Of a DNA stretch of 64,000 nucleotides, positions 19,463 through 31,290 are shown one piece after another; positions within the stretch are counted from its first letter, which is position 1, and each line of letters opens with the position of its first letter. The position numbers were made by a program, and so were the translations under genes. The DNA lies in contig NC_084482.1 in NCBI RefSeq assembly GCF_030035675.1, forward strand, positions 229,406,943 to 229,470,942. Reading direction: 5' to 3'. The notes beneath the pieces were generated by a model that was not told where the DNA came from, searched no databases, and saw only the letters and a list, made by a program, of their open reading frames with translations. This DNA comes from Rhineura floridana (lineage: Eukaryota > Chordata > Lepidosauria > Squamata > Rhineuridae).

Positions 19463-20135
19463 TAGAATCATAGAATAGTAGAGTTGGAAGGGGCCTCTAA
19501 GGCCATCAAGTCCAACCCCCTGCTCAATGCAGGAATCCAAATCAAAGCATTCCCGACAGATGGCTGTCCAACTGCCTCTTGAAGGCCTCCAGGGTAGGAG
19601 AGCCCACTACCATTCTAGGTCATTGGCTCCATTGTCATATGGCTCTAACAGTTAGGATGTTTTACCTGATGTCCAGTCGAAATCTGGCTTCCTGCAACTT
19701 GAGCCCATTATTCCGTGTCCTGCACTCTGGGATGATTGAGAAGAGATCCCGGCCCTCCTCGGTGTAACAACCTTTCATGTACTTGAAGAGTGCTATCGTA
19801 TCTCCCCTCAGTCTTCTCTTCTCCAGGCTGAACATGCCCAGTTCTTTCAGTGTCTCCTCATAGGCCTTTGTTTCCAGTCCCCTCATCATGTTTGTTGCCC
19901 TGCTCTGAACCCGTTCCAGTTTGTCTGCATCCTTCTTGAAGTGCGGAGACCAGAACTGGACACAGTACCCAAGATGAGACCTAACCAGTGCTGAATAGAG
20001 GGGAACTAATACTTCACATGGTTTGGAAACTATACTTCTGTTAATGCAGCCTAAAATAGCATTTGCCCTTTTTGCAGCGACATTGCACTGTTGGCTCATA
20101 TTCAGCTTGTGATCAACGACAGTTCCAGGATCCTT
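19463..20135 (-). mobile_element. CR1 LINE 3' part (ATTCTATG-tailed subfamily)
   Basis: The minus strand encodes the CR1 ORF2 C-terminus: [41 protein letters not shown]. The 3' UTR follows (GTTGGACTTGATGGCCTTAG) and ends at AGAATCATAGAATAG (reverse of CTATTCTATGATTCT). 5'-truncated. The same subfamily occurs at 53215-53475 and 32066-32125. Confidence 0.92.
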
Positions 20136-20367
20136 CTCACATGTATTGTGTATGCTTCAGAACATGATTTACACTGTTAATTGTCAGCAGCAGCTCAACA
20201 GATAATGGTTTCCTTGAAATAGTTTAATTGATTTCTCTTGAATATATTTGATGGCTGAAATTCTAGTATAATGCAGAGGGAGGGGGTTGGGGCAACGGTT
20301 GTCTGGGGTATTTCTGTATTTCTTATCTCTTCCGTTCTTTTTTGTTTTTTTCTTTTGTTTTCTGTAC
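20136..20367. other. Flank before the Vingi-like LINE
   Basis: No gene. T-rich; ends at the 15-bp target-site duplication of the LINE nest. Confidence 0.5.
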
Positions 20368-20382
20368 TGCTTTGTTTATTGA
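20368..20382. repeat. Target-site duplication, left, of the Vingi-like LINE
   Basis: TGCTTTGTTTATTGA, repeated exactly at 31048-31062. This fixes the outer borders of the LINE nest. Confidence 0.85.
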
Positions 20383-21159
20383 GGGGGGCACTAAGAGACC
20401 CGACAAACCATCCTCGGGCAACACTCGTGAGTCTAAGATCAAACTACAAGCAGTTACTAAAACAGAAAAAGCACGCATTTGCAAGAGCTGGCTGGTTATC
20501 CCTTGCCCAAACTGTCAAAGACAAAAATGAGGGGAGATTTTGGGAACTTGTAACTAGGGGAGTAAACCACCCACAGGAGCCTTGTCAGATCACAGCATTA
20601 CAATGGCTCGACCATTACGCTTCCCAAAATCACAAACAAAAATGCCCTTACTTTTCCCTTCTCCCGTGGCAGAAGCCACTATCGCCTCCTTGGCCCCCAG
20701 TCGCAGCATCCTTAGTGAAAGAATTAATTTCTTCCCTCAAACAAGGGAAGGCGCCTGGCGAAGACATGTTACCCCCAGACATTTTTAAAAACTTTCCAGA
20801 CTGGTGGGCACCGATTCTAGCAAAACTTTTTGCCCAAATAAATGACACTGGCGAACTTCCTGCTGGATGGAATCTTAGTATAATAATCCCAATCTATAAA
20901 AAGGGCAATCATGCAGATCTGCATAACTACCGTCCAATAAGTTTAATAGACATCGGAGCCAAACTTTACGCAAAGTTCTTAATGATGAAATTAGAAGAAT
21001 GGGAGGAGGCCAATTGAATTATCCATCCAGAACAAGCTGGATTTAGGAAAGGACATAGCACAATAGACCACTGTGCCACCCTCTCCTTCCTAGCAAAAAG
21101 GTCAATGCATGGCCCGACAAAGCGTCTATATGTAGCCTTTGTAGACTTAGCGGCAGCAT

Positions 21160-23774
21160 TCTAGTGGTAGTAATGGGTGACTTCAACTACCCGGACATAG
21201 ACTGGCCACATATGTGTTCCAGTCATGACAAAGAAGCAAAGTTTCTAGATATTCTAAATGACTATGCCCTAGACCAGTTGGTCATGGAACTGACCAGAGG
21301 GACGGCAACCCTGGACTTAATCCTCAGTGGGGACTGGGACCTGGTGCGAGATGTAAGTGTTGTTGAACCGATTGGGAGCAGTGACCACAGTGCTATTAAA
21401 TTAAACATACATGTAACTGGCCAATTGCCAAGAAAATCCAACACGGTCACATTTGACTTCAAAAGAGGAAACTTCACAAAATTGAGGGGATTGGTAAAAA
21501 GTAAGCTGAAAAACAAAGTCCAGAGGGTCACATCACCCGAAAATGCTTGGAAGTTGTTTCAAAACACTATATTAGAAGCTCAACTGGAGTGCATACCGCA
21601 GATCAGAAAAGGTACCGCCAGGGCCAAGAAGATGCCAGCATGGTTAACGAGCAAAGTCAAGGAAGCTCTTAGAGGCAAAAAGTCTTCCTTCAGAAAATGG
21701 AAGTCTTGTCCGAATGAAGAAAATAAAAAAGAACACAAACTCTGGCAAAAGAAATGCAAGAAGACAATAAGGGATGCTAAAAAAGAATTTGAGGAGCACA
21801 TTGCTAAGAACATAAAAACCAACAACAAAAAATTCTATAAATACATTCAAAGCAGGAGACCATCTAGGGAGGCGATTGGACCCTTGGATGAGAAGGGACT
21901 CAAAGGTGTACTAAAGAACGATAAGGAGATTGCAGAGAAGCTAAATGAATTCTTTGCATCTGTCTTCACAGTGGAAGATCTAGGGCAGATCCCTGAACCT
22001 GAACTAACATTTGCAGGAAGGGATTCTGAGGAACTGAGACAAATAGTGGTAACGAGAGAGGAAGTTCTAGGCTTAATGGACAATATAAAAACTGACAAAT
22101 CACCGGGCCCGGATGGCATCCACCCGAGAGTTCTCAAAGAACTCAAAGGTGAAATTGCTGATCTGCTAACTAAAATATGTAACTTGTCCCTCGGGTCCTC
22201 CTCCGTGCCTGAGGACTGGAAAGTGGCCAATGTAACGCCAATCTTCAAAAAGGGATCCAGAGGGGATCCCGGAAATTACAGGCCAGTTAGCTTAACTTCT
22301 GTCCCTGGAAAACGGTAGAAAGTATTATTAAAGCTCGATTAACTAAGCACATAGAAGAACAAGCCTTGCTGAAGCAGAGCCAGCATGGCTTCTGCAAGGG
22401 AAAGTCCTGTCTCAGTAACCTATTAGAATTCTTTGAGAGTGTCAACAAGCATATAGATAGAGGTGATCCAGTGGACATAGTGTACTTAGACTTTCAAAAA
22501 GCGTTTGACAAGGTACCTCACCAAAGACTTCTGAGGAAGCTTAGCAGTCATGGAAACAGAGGAGAGGTCCTCTTGTGGATAAGGAATTGTTTAAGAAGCA
22601 GAAAGCAGAGAGTAGGAATCAACGGACAGTTCTCCCAATGGAGGGCTGTAGAAAGTGGAGTCCCTCAAGGATCGGTATTGGGACCTGTACTTTTCAACTT
22701 GTTCATTAATGACCTAGAATTAGGAGTGAGCAGTGAAGTGGTCAAGTTTTCTGATGACACTAAATTGTTCAGGGTTGTTAAAACAAAAAGGGATTGTGAA
22801 GAGCTCCAAAAAGATCTCTCCAAACTGAGTGAATGGTCGGGAAAATGGCAAATGCAATTCAATATAAACAAGTGTAAAATTATGCATATTGGAGCAAAAA
22901 ATCTTAATTTCACATATACGCTCATGGGGTCTGAACTGGCGGTGAACAACCAGGAGAGAGACCTCGGGGTTGTAGTGGACAGCACGATGAAAATGTCGAC
23001 CCAGTGTGTGGCAGCTGTGAAAAAGGCAAAATCCATGCTAGGGATAATTAGGAAAGGTATTGAAAATAAAACAGCCGATATCATAATGCCGTTGTATAAA
23101 TCTATGGTGCAGCCGCATTTGGAATACTGTGTACAGTTCTGGTCGCCTCATCTCAAAAAGGATATTATAGAGTTGGAAAAGGTTCAGAAGAGGGCAACCA
23201 GAATGATCAAGGGGATAGAACGACTCCCTTACGAGGAAAGGTTGCAGCATTTGGGGCTTTTTAGTTTAGAGAAAAGGCGGGTCAGAGGAGACATGATAGA
23301 AGTGTATAAAATTATGCATGGCATTGAGAAAGTGGATAGAGAAAAGTTCTTCTCCCTCTCTCATAACACTAGAACTCGTGGACATTCAAAGAAGCTGAAT
23401 GTTGGAAGATTCAGGACAGACAAAAGGAAGTACTTCTTTACTCAGCGCATAATTAAACTATGGAATTTGCTCCCACAAGATGCAGTAGTAGCCACCAGCT
23501 TGGACGGCTTTAAAAGAAGATTAGACCAATTCATGGAGGACAGGGCTATCAATGGCTACTAGCCATGATGGCTGTGCTCTGCCACCCTAATCAGAGGCAG
23601 CATGCTTCTGAAAACGAGTTGCCGGAAGCCTCAGGAGGTGAGAGTGTTCTTGCACTCAGGTCCTGCTTGCGGGCTTCCCCCAGGCACCTGGTTGGCCACT
23701 GTGAGAACAGGATGCTGGACTAGATGGGCCACTGGCCTGATCCAGCAGGCTCTTCTTATGTTCTTATGTTCTTA
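21160..23774 (+). mobile_element. CR1 LINE inserted in the Vingi-like LINE
   Basis: ORF2 starts inside the endonuclease (VVMGDFNYPDIDWP, 21164) and runs to 22318; one frameshift in the LVESI stretch (ACTGG to ACGG near 22313) splits it. It resumes 22366-23562 to the natural stop. RT motifs: SPGPDGIHPRVL, NYRPVSLTSV, HGFCKGKSCL, YLDFQKAFDKVPH, GVPQGSVLGPVLFN. The catalytic box reads FSDD where related copies have FADD. The 3' UTR ends in TTCTTATG repeats (23755-23774). No clear target-site duplication, and a few bases of the host LINE appear lost. Very similar to 43796-47035 and 58401-59600. Confidence 0.95.
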
Positions 23775-24745
23775 ATTGACAGAACCAGACTATGGGTAAA
23801 ACTCAAATAATCAAACATAGACGAACGTTTACTATTTCTGATAGATCATTATACACCAACACCAATGCCAGAGTCAGAGTGGGCCCCACAGGTTCCCAAA
23901 CAGATCCTTTCCCAATAACAAAAGGAGTCAAACAGGGCTGCCCTTTGGCACCTTTTCTATTTAATTTTTATCTAAATGACGTAGTAACGGCAGTATCAGG
24001 AATGGATATTTTTCCTCCTTCCCTGGGCCCAAGGAAAGTTTCCCTACTTTTATACGCAGATGACATGGCCCTATTATCAATAACCCGCAATGGGCTCAGG
24101 AGGGCCGTGGCAAGGCTTTCATCTTACTGCGCCACTGAAAATCTACAAATAAACTGTGCCAAAACAAAAATCATGGTATTTGGCAAAAGGTCACCAATAC
24201 ATAAATGGACAATAAATGGTCATCCAATTGAGCAATGTCGGACCTTTAAATACCTAGGTATTTTTTTTTCCGACACCCTCTCTTGGAAGAAACACATTGA
24301 ACACACAAACCTGGCCGCACTTAGAGTAAGTGGATCTATCCTGAATTTCTATCGAACAACAGGGGGCAATCTAGTTTCCCCCGCCCTAAAACTATTCCAG
24401 TCTAAAGTCATACCGATGATCCAATATGGAGCCCCAATCTGGGGATGGGAAAATCCACTTCTTGATCTCCTAGAGACAGCACAAAACAAATTTCTTAAAA
24501 AAATCTTGCTTCTCCCCTCATCCACCCCAGTGGCCCTAATCCGGTCAGAAACTGGGATCCCATCAGTCAGAGCAATGATCCACTCCACCTTGATAAATTT
24601 TTGGAAAGCGGATATCCAACCCCCCCCCCCATCTCAAACTTTAAAAATCAGTACACCAGAAATATGGTCGGACAAATTTTGGTCTGCCCAACTCACGAAA
24701 ATTTGTCAACTTTACCATATTGACAGCAAAGCGATAAAAGACCTT

Positions 24746-24763
24746 TTTAATAAAATCAGTTTC
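24746..24763. repeat. Target-site duplication, left, of the L1
   Basis: TTTAATAAAATCAGTTTC, exactly repeated at 30445-30462. Confidence 0.92.
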
Positions 24764-24962
24764 TTTTTTTTTTTTTAATAATTTTTATTCAAATTTTTCA
24801 AAAGACAAACAAAACAAAGTCAAAAAACATAATACAACAAAAAAATAAAATAAAATAGTTGACTTCCGATTTGTCGCAGATCAGCTATAAGTATATAATA
24901 TACATCAAACCTGTCCCTTAATGTATACATACAGGATCACTTTTCTCCATAGGCTGTCTTAG

Positions 24963-27900
24963 TTAATCGTCAAATCCCAATATCATTTTATTTTGATCTT
25001 TCAACAAAAAGTCTAAGAGAGGCTTCCATTCCTTAAGAAATGTATCTGTCGATTTTTCTCTAAGTAGACATGTCAATTTATCCATTTCTACTAAGTCCAT
25101 TAATTTCAATAGCCATTCTTCCGTTGTTGGTGTTGATTCCATTTTCCACTTTTGTGCATATAATAATCTTGCTGCCGTAATCATATATAATATTATTCTT
25201 CCATATTTCTTTTCTATTTGTTTATCCATAAAACCCAATAAAAAAAATTCTGGTTTTGACTGAATATTTATCTTTAGAATTTTTTGCATCTTCCTACCTA
25301 TCTGTGCCCAAAATGATTTTCCCTTTTTACACAGCCACCACATATGATAAAATGATCCTTCTTGTTGTTTACATTTCCAACAACCATTAGAAACATTACT
25401 ATACATTTTTGACAACTTTTCTGGAGTCATGTACCAACGGTACATCATTTTATAGAAATTTTCTTTAAGATTATAGCATAATGTAAATTTCAAGCCTTTT
25501 TTCCACATATTTTCCCATTGATCCATTTGTATGTTATAACCAAATTTTTTTGCCCACTTTACCATACACTCTTTTACTTGTTCTTCCTCCATATCCATTT
25601 TCAGTAAGAGTTTATACATTTTCGCAATTATATTTTCATCATTTGTACACAATCCTATTTCAAAATCAGATTTACTTATTTCAAACCCATACATTTTCTT
25701 GTCCATTTTATATCTTTCTAACAATTGTAAATAGGCAAACCATTGAAAACTATATCCTTCCTTTGTCAGTTGTTCTCTCTCTTTCATTATATATTCTCCA
25801 TGTACATTTTCTAATAGTTCTTGATAAGTTAACCATTTCTCTTTTCCAGCCATTTCTCTTCTGTAAAACGCTTCTTGACTTGAGACACATAATGGTATTT
25901 TCGAATAAAACCTTGGTTTATATCTATTCCATATTTTCAACAGAGGACGTCTTATAAAATGATTGTTAAAGTCTACATTTACTTTTACTTTGTCATACCA
26001 TAGATATCCATGCCATCCCCACTTCAAATTATGGCCCTCCAAATCCAATATTCTTTTATTCCTCAATAAGATCCATTCCTTTATCCAGACTAGACAGCAG
26101 GCAGCAAAATAAAGTCTCAGATTTGGTAATCCCAGTCCTCCTCTTTCTTTGGCATCTTGTAGTAATTTAAATTTAACTCTTGGTTTTTTTCCTTGCCATA
26201 CAAATTTAGAGATATCTTTTTGCCATTGTTTAAAAGGTAAATCAGAGGATATTACAGGTATTGTTTGAAACAAAAACATCATTCTCGGTAATACATTCAT
26301 TTTTATCACAGATATTCTACCCATTAATGACAATTGTAATTTATCCCATTTTAGCAAATCTTTCTTAATCTCTGTCCATAATTTTTCATAATTATTATGA
26401 AACAACTTTGAGTTTTTATTTGTCATAATGATACCTAAATATTTCAACTTTTTCTCTATTGTAAAATCTCTCCATTAACTCTTTCTGTTCCCTTAAAGTT
26501 AAATTTTTCACCAACATCTTTGTTTTTTGATTGTTGATCTTAAATCCTGCTAACGGTCCAAATTCTTTTAATTTGTCCATCAATATATTAATTCCTTCCA
26601 AAGGGTTTTCTAGTACAATTATCAAATCATCAGCAAATGCTCTCAATTTATATTCTTCTTTTTTTATCTTTAATCCCAAAATCCTTTTATCTTGCCTTAT
26701 ATCTCTAAGCAGCACTTCTAAGACCAGAATAAATAAAAGGGGAGATAATGGACATCCCTGTCTTGTACCCTTTTGTATTTCACATGAATCCGTTAAATCT
26801 CCGTTAACAATTATCTGAGCCTTCTGAGATGTATAAATCGATCTAATCCATTTTATAAAATTGTCTCCAAAATCCATTTGCTCCAAAACCTGAAACATAA
26901 ATTTCCAATTCAAATTATCAAATGCTTTTTCAGCATCTAAAAAAATCAAAGCTGCTTGTTTATCATTTCGTTGTTCTAAATATTCCAACACATTCAAGAC
27001 ATTCCTGACGTTGTCACGTAATTGTCTTTTAGGTAAAAACCCTGATTGATCTTCCTGAATAAATTGTTGCAATATTATTTTCAATCTTTCTGCCAAGATC
27101 ATTGTAAAAAATTTATAGTCATTATTCAATAGAGATATTGGCCGATAATTTTTTGTTTTAGTTAAATCTTGCTCCTCTTTAGGTATTAATGTTATATTAG
27201 CATTTTTCCAACTATCCGGTATCTTTCCCTCTTGCAGAATAAAATTCATTGTAGACTGTAAAGGTAGCAAGAGTTCTTCCTCCAAACATTTATAATACAT
27301 TGCAGATAACCCATCTGGTCCTGGCGCCTTTCCTAATTTAATTTTGTTTATAGCTTCAGATATCTCTCTTGACGTAATAGGGCCATTAATAGCTTGTCTC
27401 TGAAAGTCTGTAATTTTAGGCAAATTCTGTTTAGATATATACTCTTCTATTTTTTCAGATGGAATTTCCTGACACTTGTACAATGTTGAATAATATTGAT
27501 GAAAAATCTTTTTGATTTTTACATTATCTGTCAGCGTCTCATCTCCTTCTTGTATCTTTAAAATAATATTTTTTGACGTTCTTTTCTTAATTTATATGCT
27601 AACCATTTCCCAGGTTTATTTGCAAATTCAAAAGTCCTTTGTTTAGCAAAATTTAGTTTCCTTTCAATTTCTCTAACTGTCAACATTGACACTTGTTTCT
27701 GTAACATTTTAATTTGATTTACAATAGAAACTTTAGTTGGATTCTTTTTCAATTCTTCCTCTTTTTGTTTTATTTCTTCCAAAATTAATTGCATTTTCTG
27801 TTGTTTCTTTTTTTTTAATTCAGAGTTACATTTAATAAAATATCCCCTCATAAATGCCTTACTTGTATCCCAAACGATATTTTCACTTGTTCCTTTATGT

Positions 27901-28714
27901 AAATTATGTTCAAAAAACTTTTAATTTCTTCATACATTCTTGTACTACTTTCTCATTCTGTAATAAAGATTCATTTAGTCTCCATCTAAATCCAAGATTT
28001 TTTTTTTTTAAAGTTAATATCACAGGATTGTGGTCCGAAAAAGTTTTTGGTAATATATCCATTTTAAAAATATCCTTCGCTAGAATTTTAGACATCCAAA
28101 TCATATCAATCCTCGAGAATGTTTTGTGTCTTTCTGAAAAATAAGTAAATTCCTTTGCGTTATCATTTATATATCTCCAGGTATCCACCAATTCTAAATG
28201 TTCCATCAGTTCAAAGCAAATCTTCGGTAATTTACCCTGTGTCTCTTTGATATTTTTTTCAGAAAGCCTATCAATTTTTGGTGAGATTACCCCATTCCAA
28301 TCACCCATGACGCACCAATGATCATATGAAAACTCTGACAATTTTTCCATAAGTCCTGTGTAAAACCTTGTTTTATCTTCATTGGGGGCATAAATACCCA
28401 CTATCAAAATGTTTGTACCCTGTAAAGTAATTTCAACCCCCACAAATCTACCACTATCATCCAGTAATACCAATTTAGGAAGCAATTGTGGGTTAATGTA
28501 AAGAACAACTCCGTTTTTTTTTTTTTGGTCCAGCTGAAATAAATTCTTCACCCAAATTTTTACAAATCAAATATTTGGAATCTTTCTTCTTAATATGAGT
28601 TTCTTGTAAACAAATTATATCCAATTTTAATTTTTTCAAATAATGAAACACTTTCTTTCTCTTCTGCGCCGTGTTGGCTCCATTTATATTCCAAGTTAGA
28701 TATTTGTAATCCAT
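24963..28714 (-). pseudogene. L1 ORF2 (endonuclease, reverse transcriptase, Cys-rich C-terminus), frameshifted
   Basis: Domains in order: endonuclease start LTWNINGANTAQKRKK with CLQETHI (28500-28714) and VMGDWNGV...SDHNPVIL (27910-28551); RT fingers GKAPGPDGLSAMYYKC, LIPKEE...NYRPISLLN, LIFLDAEKAFDNLNW, GTRQGCPLSPLLF; catalytic FADD in KLRAFADDLIIVLE (about 26635); C-terminal MKYLGIIMTNKN and Cys block CWKCKQQ...HMWWLCKKG (about 25340-25390). About four frame changes separate open stretches 28493-28714, 27910-28551, 27558-27851, 26416-27483 and 24963-26447. Most fall in or beside A or T runs (for example the T-run at 28514-28526), which could be real mutations or consensus errors in homopolymers. 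Inactive as read. Confidence 0.93.
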
Positions 28715-28729
28715 CTTTAAGCGTGTATT

Positions 28730-29554
28730 TTAAAATGTGCCTGATGCTCCTTTTAATCCATCATCTTCCTTCCCCTCCTCTGCATATCCTTGTTGACTTT
28801 GTTTCCCAGGAATTATATCCATATCTTTGAGTTTATCTTCTTCCCTGTCTTTTGAAGCTTTTCTCAAGAAGTCCCTTGCTTTTTGAACAGTATTCAATCT
28901 ATATTTCTGTTGTCTGAATGTAAAGATCACTCCTTCTGGAACATCCCATCTAAATTGAATTTTGCATTGCTTAAGTTTTTCTGTAAGGAAAGCATATTCT
29001 TTTCTCTTACGTAAAAGTCTAATAGGAATTTCTTTCATCACCAGTATTTCCTTACCATCAATTTTAAAGGTATTTTTAAAGTGTTGCTGTAATACCATAT
29101 CTCTGGTCGTCTTCTTTATAAAATGAACAAGCACATCTCTTGGAATTTTTTTCATTGTTGCATATCTGGAATTAATTCTATAAACTTTGTCTATTTCAAA
29201 TTCCATCCGATCTTCATTCAAATCCAGAAATTTTACTAAAGCATTAACAATTTTATCTCTGATGTCTTCACCTGTTTCCTCAGGGATTGCACGGAGTCTC
29301 AAACAATGTTCTTTATTTCTCATTTCAGTCACAGCCAAATAGTCCAAGTTTTTTTCTAATTCCAGATTTAATATATCTGTTCTATTCTCCAAGATTTGTA
29401 CCTTTTCTTTAGTATTTTTTGCATCCTCCTTTATTTGCCCAATTGTCCCTTTAATCTCATCCACTTGTGTTTTAATATAGTCTTTTATATCTATCAATTC
29501 AGTTTTCATTTCCTGTTTTATATCATTAATCCCTTCCATTATTTTTTGAAACAT
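28730..29554 (-). CDS. L1 ORF1 protein, 274 codons, intact
   Basis: RNA-binding trimeric chaperone of L1. An N-terminal coiled coil of about 90 residues rich in K/E/I heptads (MEGINDIKQEMKTELIDIK...) is followed by an RRM-like domain (EHCLRLRAIPEETGEDIRD; VLVHFIKKTTRDMVLQ) and a C-terminal domain (FRWDVPEGVIFTFRQQKYR, NTVQKARDFLRK). The ATG at 29554 starts directly before the coiled coil. It lies 15 bp upstream of ORF2, the usual L1 layout. Confidence 0.93.
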   Translation of the reverse strand: MFQKIMEGINDIKQEMKTELIDIKDYIKTQVDEIKGTIGQIKEDAKNTKEKVQILENRTDILNLELEKNLDYLAVTEMRNKEHCLRLRAIPEETGEDIRDKIVNALVKFLDLNEDRMEFEIDKVYRINSRYATMKKIPRDVLVHFIKKTTRDMVLQQHFKNTFKIDGKEILVMKEIPIRLLRKRKEYAFLTEKLKQCKIQFRWDVPEGVIFTFRQQKYRLNTVQKARDFLRKASKDREEDKLKDMDIIPGKQSQQGYAEEGKEDDGLKGASGTF

Positions 29555-30444
29555 ATCTGGGGGTATAGCCCCTTCCTGTGGGTCAATAGAACCTCTTCAC
29601 TCCTGGGCCTTAGTTGCTTTTTTAGTTGTCATTTTCAAAAGAAGCCTTTAATTTCTGATATTAACCACTGTTCCAAAACCTAGAGGCAGTCTATTTCTTT
29701 TTTTTTTTTTCCTCCACCAACAAAAGAGTTAATATTCCAGGCCTGTTATTATAGTCCAGCCAGCACAGCACAGTTCTTATCTACGTCCAAGAATGCAAAA
29801 CAATTCTGGTTCCCAACACCAAGCAATTAGTAACATATACGAACAGCAGATTCGTCCAAAAAGAAATAGTCCAAGGAGAAAAATAGTCCAAAATATATTT
29901 CCATCAAATAATAATTACCTCTCATCCGTTTTTAAACTTTAAAACTCCAAATTCAGGCCAGCTTTTTGTCATAAAAAAAATATATAAGTTGTTTACATTT
30001 TCTTTCTTCCTTAATTATATTTAAAAGAGAAAAAGTATGACTCACCCAGGTTTCTCAGTTGCTGATTCGTAAACAAATCCCTTTTATTGTAGTAATTTAA
30101 GCCAAATGATAAGATTTAGACAGAAGTAGGCTCGCTGGTTAAGGACGTTTTTTTAAGAGGAAAAAAACCGCTTCGCTTTTTTCCAGTACAGCTTGCATGG
30201 AAATCCTGACTCCGTCTTCAGCCGCTCGGCATGCCTTCTTATCTCAGGGATTTCCTGATCAATTCCAGCCGCCGACAGCTCAACGAAGTCTTGTGGAAAA
30301 TCTGATCGGTTCTCCTATACCTTGGAGAACATTTAAGCGAGTCAAAGTTTCCTTTTAACTGGCTTTTAACCTGAAAAAAGCTTCCTCTGAGGCAGAGATC
30401 TCTCAGAGACAGTCACCAGCTGAGCACTCACTTCCGGGAAGTCC
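29555..30444 (-). promoter_or_regulatory. L1 5' UTR (internal promoter region)
   Basis: Non-coding, between the 5' insertion border and ORF1. It starts CTTCCCGGAAGTGAGTG on the minus strand, an ETS-like GGAAGT, and has several A/T runs. L1 promoters lie in this position; no specific initiation site can be shown. Confidence 0.55.
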
Positions 30445-30462
30445 TTTAATAAAATCAGTTTC
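30445..30462. repeat. Target-site duplication, right, of the L1
   Basis: Exact copy of 24746-24763. Confidence 0.92.
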
Positions 30463-31047
30463 AAGGAGGCCATCCTTTTTCACACAGCCTGGCTAGACAG
30501 ACTAACATTAGCAAATTCCAACTTCTCACCATGGTATAACCTCTTTAAAACTGACCAAACAAAAGCAAACTACTTAGATTTTCTCACTTCAGTAAACCTG
30601 CCTCACGCCTACACAGCCCTGAGATTCCAGTCAATGCCCACAGTTTATCTGGCCGGCCGCTACAATGGGATCCCCCGAGCCCAAAGACTTTGCATTTGTA
30701 AAGCTCCCAAGGTGAAGGATCTACCACATTACCTGTTAAAATGCTCCCTCTACAAACAGCCCCGAGCCAAATTCCTGGACGAGGTACTGATTCATGTGCC
30801 TGATGATATACCTTCACGCATTATCTTTCTTCTTTCAGAGACCCAGGCATCACTTATAGGGTTGCTCTATTTGCCTTAGCAGCGCAGAAGTTGCGAAGGA
30901 AATATATAGTCGATTTAGGGTTCGCCACCTAGGTTTTATTTATAAAGGTATTGTATGTAATAACAGTAACATTCATGATTTTACTTGTTTTTAAAGTGTA
31001 TTTTTGGTCTGAGGCCTATGGCCAGACAGCAATAAATTGACTTGACT

Positions 31048-31062
31048 TGCTTTGTTTATTGA
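31048..31062. repeat. Target-site duplication, right, of the Vingi-like LINE
   Basis: TGCTTTGTTTATTGA, exact copy of 20368-20382. Confidence 0.85.
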
Positions 31063-31229
31063 TCCATAATAAAAACCAAGAAAAATAAATATAATTTGTC
31101 TTAAAGGACTTACAGCGTTCACTTCACTGTATATTATTGCAAGATGTTCATTTACCCTCCGCAGGTACTTTAACAGTTGGAGGGCACCTTCCCTATTCTC
31201 GTGTGTGTTTACAGATATAAGTAATCCTG

Positions 31230-31290
31230 TTTCAAGCCTGCTACGGTCACATCAAAGGATGCATGCAGGGGAGAAACCATGGAAACGCTA
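31230..31290 (+). pseudogene. Terminal zinc-finger remnant
   Basis: Reads LLRSHQRMHAGEKPWKR, the end of a C2H2 finger plus a TGEKP-type linker (AGEKPW). Only about 17 residues remain. It sits immediately before the GC-rich region, so an older ZNF gene ended here. Confidence 0.65.

Larger units (their letters stand above)
24764..30444 (-). mobile_element. Near full-length L1 LINE
   Basis: 5.68 kb on the minus strand, bordered by an exact 18-bp target-site duplication. The poly-A tail reads as the T-run at 24764-24776. From 5' to 3': 5' UTR (about 29555-30444), ORF1 (28730-29554, open), ORF2 (24963-28714, a few frameshifts at homopolymer runs), 3' UTR (24777-24962). The intact ORF1, full length and low decay indicate a recent insertion. 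It is the youngest element of the nest together with the CR1. Confidence 0.95.
20383..31047 (+). mobile_element. Vingi/jockey-like LINE, 5'-truncated, carrying CR1 and L1
   Basis: RT-domain text lies in three pieces. 20383-21160 has GKAPGEDMLPPDIF, IPIYKKGNHADLHNYRPISL and HPEQAGFRKGHSTIDHC. 23775-24763 has KGVKQGCPLAPFLFNFYLND, the catalytic LLYADDMALL, KYLGIFFSD and GAPIWGW. 30445-31047 has a C-terminal Cys/His block CKAPKVKDLPHYLLKCSLY and a 3' UTR ending AATAAATTGACTTGACT. The domain style matches lizard jockey/Vingi-type elements; the clade name is inferred. Without the two insertions it is about 2.4 kb, lacks the endonuclease part, and has at least one in-frame stop (near 21015). A 15-bp target-site duplication flanks it. 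Confidence 0.8.

Noticed and set aside
21262-22248. Minus-strand frames of 68-133 codons inside CR1 (also 58601-59500 and 45308-46655)
   Set aside because: Antisense of CR1 ORF2; they recur in every CR1 copy simply because the coding strand is conserved.
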